Origin: an uncultured Bacillota bacterium
GTDB taxonomy: Bacteria; Bacillota_I; Bacilli_A; Izemoplasmatales; UBA1188
Direction: 5' to 3'
DNA: 9,515 nucleotides
Assembly: GCA_937907585.1 (NCBI GenBank)
Contig: CALCVH010000067.1
Span: forward strand, 1-9,515
Shown: positions 1-4,674 of the stretch, in pieces
Layout of the letters: each line of letters begins with the position of its first letter
How positions within the stretch are numbered: position 1 is the stretch's first letter
Made by a program: the position numbers and the translations under genes
Notes under the pieces: model-generated
The model's input: only the letters and a program-made list of their open reading frames with translations
Told to the model about the DNA's origin: nothing
The model's database searches: none

Positions 1-227
1 CTTCAACATTTAATGATTTTAAAACTTGGATGGAACAAAATTCTAACAATGTTATTTCTGTGATATATTATGATTATTCAAGTGGTAACGCTTATAGTAA
101 AAATGTAATATTTAATATTGATTCAGATGTCTATAAATATATCAATTCAGAAGGATCATTTGATAATGTTGCATTAGCAGATTCTAGTATAGATGAACCA
201 GATATTATTAAAGTTTATTATAAATAG
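1..227 (+). CDS. 3' end of an unidentified protein (partial)
   Basis: The frame is open from the left edge (codons begin at position 3) and ends with TAG at 225-227, so this is most likely the C-terminal 75 or so residues of a gene that begins outside the window. The ATG at position 30 is in frame but has no ribosome binding site before it (the upstream bases are ttttaaaacttgg), which argues against a separate 65-aa gene. The visible part is rich in Asn, Ser, Tyr and Asp, with no Cys and no membrane segment, as is common for the exposed ends of phage tail or baseplate proteins. That role is only an inference from position upstream of late-type genes. I do not recognise a domain. Confidence 0.55.
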   Translation, partial: STFNDFKTWMEQNSNNVISVIYYDYSSGNAYSKNVIFNIDSDVYKYINSEGSFDNVALADSSIDEPDIIKVYYK

Positions 228-239
228 GAGTAAATAACT

Positions 240-716
240 ATGAAAGCATATATTGCTTTGAATAAAGACAATACTATTAGGAAATTTGTCGAAATAACTG
301 AAATACACTCAGTAGAAGCTCCTAAAGAATATTTCTACGAATTAGACAAAGACTATAAAAATGTCATCCCTTTTAAATTCAAATTAGAAAAGACCGATGA
401 TGAAGGAATCTATAAGTTAGTCGAATTAGAAGAATTCTCTCCTCTTAAGAAAGAAAGAGATGAAAAAATAGCAAAAAAGAGAGAAGAATTAAGTAGACAA
501 GTTTCTTTAAAAAATGAGCTATCTACTCTTAAAGATTGGTTTGAAAAATACGATATGCAAGTTAAACAATACGAAAGATGTGTGCGTCTAGGTATTACTT
601 GTGATTTACATATTGATAATATTGTCTATAACTCAATTACTGATTTAGACAATCAAGCAAAAGTTTATCAAGAAAGGCTAGCTGAAATTAGAAAGTGGTT
701 ATATGAAATTATTTAA
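240..716 (+). CDS. Hypothetical phage protein, 158 aa, charged with predicted coiled coil
   Basis: The start is supported by AGGAG at 227-231, about eight bases before the ATG. The N-terminal 70 residues are a compact mixed alpha/beta-looking stretch (begins MKAYIALNKDNTIRKF). Residues about 70-105 are very rich in Lys and Glu (KKERDEKIAKKREELSRQ) and should form a coiled coil, and the C-terminal part is also helical and charged. No signal peptide or membrane segment is seen. The gene lies between a putative tail-end gene and a membrane protein whose start it overlaps by 14 bases, so all three are probably one transcript. Small proteins with this layout often follow tail-fibre genes, where some act in fibre assembly, but nothing here proves that. 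Function unknown. Confidence 0.75.
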   Translation: MKAYIALNKDNTIRKFVEITEIHSVEAPKEYFYELDKDYKNVIPFKFKLEKTDDEGIYKLVELEEFSPLKKERDEKIAKKREELSRQVSLKNELSTLKDWFEKYDMQVKQYERCVRLGITCDLHIDNIVYNSITDLDNQAKVYQERLAEIRKWLYEII

Positions 717-2022
717 TTCTAAAGATGATAAACTCTATTTGAGTAAAACTCAGTGGAGTAAAATTTTCTTTGCGCTTACTTGGATGATGCTTTTGTTATA
801 TACAATAGCGATGATTTGCTCTTTGTGCGGTAGCAAATATTTTATTGTTAATTATCAAAATCAACAATTAGACAATATTGAGAAGTTTCTAACCGAATAT
901 AAAATCTTACCATTATTAAATTGGATTTTTACAACAATAGAATTTTGCATTATTATTTCTTTCATTTTAAAGAAATTTCCTAAGTGGTATTATGTATTGA
1001 CTTTCTATGCTATCGCTATGATAGTGTCAGCAACACTTCCACAAACGCCGATAATTTTTTATCAGATTTACCCCTTTGCATTTTATTTAATTATTCCGAT
1101 TATTGAACAATTAATTTTTGACAAGAGAGTTGATATTAAAGTTTACTCTTTTTCTTTGTTAAGATTAATCTTTGCTACTGTGGTTTCGTATTTATTACAA
1201 GTCATGTTATACGCAATAAAGAACGGTAATTTTTCTTTCAACAATAATATTCAAACAATTTCTAGTGCGTTTATATACGCAATCGAATATGATATTGCCT
1301 TATCGATAATGCTATTTTCAGCATTACTTTTCTATAAGGAGAAAGGAGACAGCAATTTATGGGAGACGTTCCTCAAAGTTGGTGGATTTTCCCGAACATC
1401 GAAGAAGCAATCGCAGACATTGAGTTCTCGGAAGAATCTAACGAAAACACAAATAAGTAAGATTCGTAGACTCTATATTAGAGTTTATCTTACTCAATTA
1501 GGTGCATTTCTTCTTTTAATGGTTTTGCCTTTTCTACTAGGCAAAGTATTTGAGTTCTTAGTTATGTATTTCGCTTTTGCAATAGTGAGATATATTCTAG
1601 GCTTTAATTATTCGCTCCATTACAAAAAAGAGACCACTTGTATTACTGTTGGCGCAGTTGTTTTCGGTATTCTCGCACTTGCTGTTCCTTTCTTTACTGT
1701 TGTTATTATTATTGCAATACTTTTAGGCGTTGGTTTAGCAATATTATTACACTTGTCTTATCGATACAAAGGTATGTTCTTATTCTCTCAAATTTCTAAG
1801 CCAGACAAATTCGCATTATTATATACTTACTTTGATGGAAATATTGAATCGATTTATGTCAAGAAGATGTGCGTTCATAAAGGTTTAAATCAATTACAAA
1901 TTGAAATCATCGTTGATTTTATAGAAGGCAATAAAATTAGTTATATTGCTCATAAATATAATTATTCTCAACGAATGATAATATATAAATTAGACGAAGC
2001 AATAGATAAATTAATTCATTAA
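703..2022 (+). CDS. Polytopic membrane protein, two-part, AgrB-like second half with C-terminal HTH
   Basis: The reading frame codes for 439 residues and seems to join two membrane proteins. Part A (about 1-225) has some six hydrophobic segments (near 21-42, 71-90, 96-112, 117-138, 151-171, 186-210). A basic, hydrophilic linker (about 228-258) follows. Part B has about four segments (262-280, 282-299, 314-331, 332-350) and then a soluble tail whose residues about 395-437 (NQLQIEIIVDFIEGNKISY and onward) read as a helix-turn-helix of the sigma-region-4 or LuxR kind. Between the second and third segments of B lie R296, H306 and C313; the H-x6-C spacing equals that of the catalytic His and Cys of AgrB peptidases, although the GG-x-H part of that motif is absent. 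The start overlaps the previous gene. The frame could instead make B separately from TTG 1420. No biochemical role is established; AgrB kinship is inferred. Confidence 0.7.
   Translation: MKLFNSKDDKLYLSKTQWSKIFFALTWMMLLLYTIAMICSLCGSKYFIVNYQNQQLDNIEKFLTEYKILPLLNWIFTTIEFCIIISFILKKFPKWYYVLTFYAIAMIVSATLPQTPIIFYQIYPFAFYLIIPIIEQLIFDKRVDIKVYSFSLLRLIFATVVSYLLQVMLYAIKNGNFSFNNNIQTISSAFIYAIEYDIALSIMLFSALLFYKEKGDSNLWETFLKVGGFSRTSKKQSQTLSSRKNLTKTQISKIRRLYIRVYLTQLGAFLLLMVLPFLLGKVFEFLVMYFAFAIVRYILGFNYSLHYKKETTCITVGAVVFGILALAVPFFTVVIIIAILLGVGLAILLHLSYRYKGMFLFSQISKPDKFALLYTYFDGNIESIYVKKMCVHKGLNQLQIEIIVDFIEGNKISYIAHKYNYSQRMIIYKLDEAIDKLIH
1359..1460 (+). CDS. Nested small ORF, 33 aa, candidate peptide precursor
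   Basis: An ATG ORF lies inside the membrane-protein frame, in another phase. It has one of the best ribosome binding sites in the window (AAAGGAGA at 1342-1349, ten bases between GGAG and ATG), with AAGGAG just before that. The product begins MGDVPQ, has a Trp-Trp-hydrophobic core (QSWWIFPNIEEAI, residues 6-18) and an acidic, Ser/Asn-rich tail. It has no Cys. It falls exactly over the hydrophilic linker between halves A and B of the host frame, where selection on the outer frame should be weak. The place next to an AgrB-like protein and the small size with an acidic tail recall AgrD-type precursors; against this, there is no Cys and no long N-terminal amphipathic helix. Translation is well supported by the ribosome binding site; the role is a guess. 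Confidence 0.5.
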   Translation: MGDVPQSWWIFPNIEEAIADIEFSEESNENTNK

Positions 2023-2027
2023 AAATA

Positions 2028-2041
2028 TTGCATATATGCAA
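2028..2041. repeat. 14-bp perfect palindrome after membrane-protein gene
   Basis: TTGCATATATGCAA is a perfect palindrome directly between the stop codon at 2022 and the terminator hairpin. It may be a protein-binding site or part of the terminator fold. Its role is unknown. Confidence 0.4.
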
Positions 2042-2064
2042 TGACTCCAAATGAGTCATTTTTT
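2041..2064 (+). terminator. Intrinsic terminator closing the membrane-protein operon
   Basis: A perfect 7-bp stem, ATGACTC (2041-2047) with GAGTCAT (2053-2059), has a 5-nt loop and is followed by a run of six T (2059-2064). It lies 19 bases past the stop of the 703-2022 gene and separates that block from the small-protein cassette. Confidence 0.85.
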
Positions 2065-2081
2065 ATATATTGAAATTAGGA

Positions 2082-2095
2082 ATAGCAAGTGCTAT
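2082..2095. repeat. Inverted repeat in the leader of the small-protein cassette
   Basis: ATAGCA and TGCTAT are perfect inverted copies with a 2-bp centre, located in the roughly 70-base leader between the terminator and the start at 2133. It may be an operator or a leader RNA hairpin. I see no clear -35/-10 pair here; TATATT at 2066-2071 is a possible -10 with a poor -35. Confidence 0.35.
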
Positions 2096-2132
2096 GCGCC
2101 AGCAGTATTTTGCTAAGAAAGGAAATTTCAAT

Positions 2133-2489
2133 ATGCCTTACGATTATAATTACTCTTATAACCCTTATGGTAGTTTTCAACAACCCAGACAAAACACTTA
2201 TGCGTTTGTAAATGGTATAGAAGGAGCAAAATCTTTTATCTTGCAACCTAACCAAACTGTCTTATTAATGGATAGCGAGCAACCCGTTTGTTACATGAAA
2301 CAAGCAAATGGGCTAGGACAAAGCACTCTTAGATATTTTAAACTTACGGAAGTTAACGAAGCTGATATTCGTGGTAATAATAACATTCAAGCAGTTAAGC
2401 AAGACTTTGTTTCTAAAAGCGAATTTGATGAGCTATGTAAAAAGTTTGAGAAGTTAAGCAAGAAGTTGGAGGTAAAGAAAGATGAGTAA
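2133..2489 (+). CDS. Small phage protein of the YNPYG / 'LLMDSE' type, 118 aa
   Basis: The ATG at 2133 is chosen over the upstream in-frame TTG at 2070 because AAAGGAAA (2118-2125) sits at the right distance before it and nothing precedes the TTG; the upstream codons also cover the leader inverted repeat. The N terminus is Tyr/Asn/Pro-rich (YNPYGSFQQPRQN). A small beta-looking domain follows (VNGIEGAKSFILQPNQTVLL, MDSEQPVCYMK), and a Lys/Glu-rich predicted coiled coil closes the protein (about residues 92-118). I recall proteins of this plan in many phages and prophages of gut Firmicutes, close to virion genes, without a known function. The stop overlaps the next start by 8 bases, so translation is probably coupled. 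Confidence 0.75.
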   Translation: MPYDYNYSYNPYGSFQQPRQNTYAFVNGIEGAKSFILQPNQTVLLMDSEQPVCYMKQANGLGQSTLRYFKLTEVNEADIRGNNNIQAVKQDFVSKSEFDELCKKFEKLSKKLEVKKDE

Positions 2490-2742
2490 CCCGTTTAATT
2501 CTTTAAACCCAATGAATCAAATGAATATGGGTGCAATACAAAATGCCTATCAAATGCTTATGAATGCACAAAACCCCATGCAGTTATTTATGCGTATGGC
2601 GCAACAAAACCCACAATTACAACCTGTTGCAAATATGCTTAGAAATGGCGCTAATCCTCAAGCACTTTTTAATCAAATGTGCCAACAGCGAGGCATTAAT
2701 CCGCAACAATTTTTAAATACTATTACAAAGCAGAATAAATAA
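2482..2742 (+). CDS. Asn/Gln/Met-rich small protein, 86 aa
   Basis: The start is fixed by GGAGG (2468-2472) and overlaps the previous stop in an ATGAGTAA arrangement. The product is strikingly rich in Asn, Gln, Met and Pro, with repeated NP and MNQMN-like motifs (NPFNSLNPMNQMNMG) and few charged residues. The C-terminal half (about 50-86) has the pattern MLRNGANPQALFNQMCQQRG and INPQQFLNTI, which looks like short repeated amphipathic helices. This type often accompanies the preceding protein in phage genomes of gut Firmicutes. A virion or assembly role is plausible but unproven. It belongs to the cassette starting at 2133. Confidence 0.75.
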   Translation: MSNPFNSLNPMNQMNMGAIQNAYQMLMNAQNPMQLFMRMAQQNPQLQPVANMLRNGANPQALFNQMCQQRGINPQQFLNTITKQNK

Positions 2743-2786
2743 CATTTTCTAGAGATGTTTATTTATAAAAGAAAGGAGATTTGACG

Positions 2787-3410
2787 ATGGAAGGCACAGG
2801 AATTACTCCAGTAATGGACGTGAATCGCAACTATGGTTATGGTGATGGTTTCGGTTTTGGTGGTGGTAGTGGTTTATGGCTCTTTGCTATCTTAGCTCTA
2901 ATGTGGGGTGGAAACGGCTTATTTGGTGGAAATCAATTAGGCTATAGAGCCGCCACCGCGGAAGATGTTAGTAATGGCTTTAACTTCTCTGAGCTCCAAC
3001 AAGAAACTCGTGACATCTTAGGTGCTATCTCTAGCGATACCGCTTCTACTATTGCTGCTGTTGAGCGTGTAGGTGCAGGACTAACTACTGATATTCACGA
3101 TGTTGCTATGGCTCTTGCTGACACTAAAGCCCATCAACAGGAGTGTTGCTGCAATATTTTAAGAGCTGTCGATGGTGTTAACTATAACGGTGCTTTAAAT
3201 ACCGCTGCGATCAACGCTAATACAACCGCGCAAGTTCAAAAAGTCTTAGACGCTATTTCTGCTAATAAGATTGAAGACTTGCAAAACAAAGTTAATAAGC
3301 TCGAGTTAGCTCAAGCTGTTAACGGAGTTGTTAGATACCCTAGTTCTACTGCATACAATGCTGGCTTTAACCCGTTTTGTGGTTGCAACTGCGGTAACGG
3401 AAACATTTAA
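2787..3410 (+). CDS. Gly-rich N terminus, Cys-cluster phage protein, 207 aa
   Basis: The ATG at 2787 is chosen because GGAG (2775-2778) lies 8 bases before it; an in-frame TTG at 2781 would leave only 2 bases. In order: a glycine/tyrosine-rich stretch (about 15-29), one hydrophobic segment (about 30-40, WLFAILALMW) with more Gly, a long helical region with Ala/Thr/Asp repeats (about 68-118), a triple-cysteine motif ECCC (119-122), a helix and coiled coil (about 145-178), then a VVRYP motif and a C-terminal CGCNCG cluster (198-203). Proteins of this plan, ECCC followed by a coiled coil, VVRYP and a Cys tail, recur in phages of gut Firmicutes and are of unknown function. The Cys clusters may bind metal or form disulfides. 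Its codons look GC-richer than those of neighbouring genes. Confidence 0.8.
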   Translation: MEGTGITPVMDVNRNYGYGDGFGFGGGSGLWLFAILALMWGGNGLFGGNQLGYRAATAEDVSNGFNFSELQQETRDILGAISSDTASTIAAVERVGAGLTTDIHDVAMALADTKAHQQECCCNILRAVDGVNYNGALNTAAINANTTAQVQKVLDAISANKIEDLQNKVNKLELAQAVNGVVRYPSSTAYNAGFNPFCGCNCGNGNI

Positions 3411-3467
3411 TAGTCATATTGACAAGACAAACAGTCACTTAGGCGAGAAAGCCAGATGTTTTCAATA

Positions 3468-3500
3468 GGCTATTTTGTGTTTCGCACAAGATAGTCTTTT
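3468..3500 (+). terminator. Long hairpin with T run between two cassette genes
   Basis: GGCTATTTTGTG (3468-3479) pairs with CACAAGATAGTC (3485-3496) over 12 positions, two of them G-U, around a 5-nt loop; TTTTATTT follows. It reads as an intrinsic terminator or attenuator between the 2787-3410 and 3521-3931 genes. As only 20 bases separate it from the next start, partial read-through control is possible. The remaining bases 3411-3467 hold no ORF that I can support. Confidence 0.65.
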
Positions 3501-3520
3501 ATTTATGAAAGGACAAATAT

Positions 3521-3931
3521 ATGTGCAATAATAGTTTAATTTATATGATTACTCCTACAACCACAGCTGTTACAAGTGGCGGAGTATTACCCTTATCAAC
3601 TATCGCTAGAAGAAGAGGGAAAAGCATTTCTTCAGAAACCGATAGCGTTCTCTTAAGCGCTCCTGGTTACTACAAGATTAATGCGTGTGTAACATTTAGC
3701 GCACCTGCACCTGGTGTAGTTACAATTAGACTTGCAAAAGATGGGGTGGCCGTTCCTGGTATAACAGGTTCTGACACAATAACAGTAGCAACAACTGAAT
3801 TAAGAACAATCTCAATTAGTGGTATTGTTAGAGTCTCTTGTTGTGGAGATTCGTCTAGTCTTTCATTAATCAATAGTGGTATTGCTATAACTGCGACTAA
3901 CATTTCTTTTGATGTCGAGTATCTTGATTAA
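3521..3931 (+). CDS. Predicted beta-sandwich (C1q/TNF-like) phage protein, 136 aa
   Basis: The start has AAAGGA at 3508-3513, seven bases ahead of the ATG. After a short N terminus the chain is nearly all alternating hydrophobic beta-strands with Gly/Ser/Thr turns: APGYYKINACVTFSAP, VTIRLAKDGVAVPG, TISISGIVRVSCC, then a strand ending ISFDVEYLD. This order, with the 'GYY.I' strand followed by 'V.I.L.KDG', is that of the C1q/TNF-like jelly-roll domain found at the ends of collagen-like and some phage surface proteins. It has a Cys pair (107-108). A role as a surface-exposed or accessory virion protein is likely but inferred. The domain stands alone here, without collagen repeats. The next gene starts 2 bases after its stop, so they are probably co-translated. 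Confidence 0.7.
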   Translation: MCNNSLIYMITPTTTAVTSGGVLPLSTIARRRGKSISSETDSVLLSAPGYYKINACVTFSAPAPGVVTIRLAKDGVAVPGITGSDTITVATTELRTISISGIVRVSCCGDSSSLSLINSGIAITATNISFDVEYLD

Positions 3932-3933
3932 TT

Positions 3934-4269
3934 ATGCACACACGAATAATTGAAGACGCGAATTTAGAGCAATTAAAAGACTTCGCTCACTATTCTTTAG
4001 GAATGGTTAAGCGCATAGACGAAGACGTTTACAAAGATATCGAAATGTATCTCTATAAGGAAGTTTACGGTTGCCATTTTACAAAGTGGTTATTAGATAA
4101 GGCACTAAGTGAAATGATGAACGAAGATGGATCTATAGGCGGACATTGGACTATCGAACAAACAACTTCAGTTGCTAAAAACAACAATATAGAGTTTAAC
4201 CATTTCAACGAGTATGATTTCAACTACACAATGAATTATGTACTCGGACTATTATGGAGCGGTTTCTAA
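3934..4269 (+). CDS. Helical phage protein of unknown function, C terminus cut by a frameshift
   Basis: The ORF gives 111 residues: an N-terminal helical part (MHTRIIEDANLEQLKDFAHY), a conserved-looking middle (YKEVYGCHFTKWLLDKAL, then GGHWTIEQT) and a section ending FNEYDFNYTMNYV. The last eight residues, LGLLWSGF, do not fit the polar, charged style of the rest. The other frame from 4241 continues with 41 residues in that same style up to the terminator. I recall small phage proteins in which the MN-x-x stretch runs straight on into YSDYYG, as this second frame does. Re-reading two bases after codon 103 (GTA, 4240-4242) would restore a 144-aa protein. The gene is therefore best seen as frameshifted. 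Start codon: weak GAG-type ribosome binding site, probably translated by coupling to the upstream gene. Confidence 0.7.
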   Translation: MHTRIIEDANLEQLKDFAHYSLGMVKRIDEDVYKDIEMYLYKEVYGCHFTKWLLDKALSEMMNEDGSIGGHWTIEQTTSVAKNNNIEFNHFNEYDFNYTMNYVLGLLWSGF

Positions 4270-4366
4270 CGATGTATCATCGTATCTAAAACTAGCGAGA
4301 AAGTTCTTAGAAGATAAAGATTCAAATTCAGGTAAGGCACTTAAATATTATCTAGCGATGAAATAA
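4238..4366 (+). pseudogene. Out-of-frame C-terminal remainder of the 3934 gene
   Basis: From the ATG at 4238, overlapping the end of the previous ORF, a 42-codon frame runs to TAA at 4364-4366. It reads YSDYYGAVSNDVSSYLKLA, then RKFLEDKDSN, then GKALKYYLAMK, clearly protein-like and ending 7 bases before the terminator stem. No ribosome binding site precedes 4238. The join to the upstream frame would be seamless if a TA pair were restored (GTATAC instead of GTAC at 4240-4243), so the gene probably lost 2 bases by slippage, or the sequence has an error. Independent expression of this piece is unlikely. Confidence 0.6.
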
Positions 4367-4373
4367 AAAAAGT

Positions 4374-4397
4374 GAGGCACTTAATTGTGCCTCTTTT
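4374..4397 (+). terminator. Intrinsic terminator at the end of the late region
   Basis: GAGGCAC (4374-4380) and GTGCCTC (4387-4393) form a perfect 7-bp GC-rich stem with a TTAATT loop, followed by TTTT. It ends the small-protein cassette just before the attachment region. Confidence 0.85.
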
Positions 4398-4414
4398 GAT
4401 TACGATATGTAATC
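4398..4414. promoter_or_regulatory. 17-bp palindrome, possible operator or host-factor site
   Basis: GATTAC and GTAATC are perfect inverted arms around GATAT. With the preceding TT this is part of a 16-base sequence that recurs with one mismatch in the rightward promoter region at 6746-6761. It could bind the phage repressor or Cro-like protein, or a host factor that helps recombination; neither is shown. Confidence 0.4.
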
Positions 4415-4467
4415 GTGAAATTTTTAGGCTTTTAATTATATAAAATATAAAAAATGCGTGATAAAAA

Positions 4468-4503
4468 TAGTGTGAAATTTTAGTGTGAAAAAGTAGTGTT
4501 TTG
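4468..4503 (+). repeat. Left arm-type repeats (3 direct copies)
   Basis: TAGTGTGAAA-like units begin at 4468, 4481 and 4494, a strict 13-bp period; the third degenerates after TAGTGT. The same motif in the same orientation recurs to the right at 4639-4674. Such paired arrays around a core are what arm-binding domains of tyrosine integrases recognise. Confidence 0.7.
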
Positions 4504-4549
4504 TCTAATTTTGGAAAATCTTGAACTTAAAAAAGTGGCTTAAATACTA

Positions 4550-4581
4550 AATTATTTGTTTTTGGAAATATACAAATAATT
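4550..4581. repeat. 10-bp perfect inverted repeat beside the predicted core
   Basis: AATTATTTGT (4550-4559) and ACAAATAATT (4572-4581) are perfect inverted copies separated by 12 bases. The right copy abuts the tRNA-like segment. They may be integrase core-type sites or an RNA hairpin; the spacer is longer than the usual 6-8 bp overlap of tyrosine recombinases. Confidence 0.45.
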
Positions 4582-4603
4582 CTCTCTGGCCGCACCACTT
4601 ATT

Positions 4604-4631
4604 AAAAAAGCCCTATTTATTGGGCTTTTTT
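4604..4631. terminator. Bidirectional terminator between attP core and integrase
   Basis: AAAAAAGCCC (4604-4613) and GGGCTTTTTT (4622-4631) are a perfect 10-bp inverted repeat with an 8-nt loop, giving a U run in either direction. On the minus strand it ends integrase transcripts. On the plus strand, after integration, it would lie just past the 3' end of the target tRNA and could replace the host terminator. Confidence 0.85.
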
Positions 4632-4638
4632 AAATTAA

Positions 4639-4674
4639 TAGTGTGAAAAATAGTGTGAAAATTAGTGTGATGAC
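4639..4674 (+). repeat. Right arm-type repeats (3 direct copies) overlapping the integrase stop
   Basis: TAGTGTGAAAAA (4639), TAGTGTGAAAAT (4651) and TAGTGTGATGAC (4663) follow with an exact 12-bp period. The third copy overlaps the integrase stop codon and its last codons (the SSH end of the protein), so DNA-site and protein sequence share bases there. Confidence 0.75.

Noticed and set aside
2743..2786. Weak hairpin AACATTT/AGATGTT before the 2787 gene
   Set aside because: Seven pairs with one G-U and an interrupted T run; too weak to call a terminator.
3670..3903. Minus-strand ORF under the beta-sandwich gene
   Set aside because: Antisense to a gene with clear ribosome binding site and strand pattern; no support of its own.
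4581..4594. Complete tRNA gene ending in CCA
   Set aside because: No T-loop consensus, no anticodon arm and no GCGGCCA 5' acceptor strand in the preceding 90 bases; only a 3'-end-like fragment is present.
4468..4674. CRISPR array
   Set aside because: Repeats are only 7-12 bases with no spacers of regular size; they are arm-type sites near an integrase.
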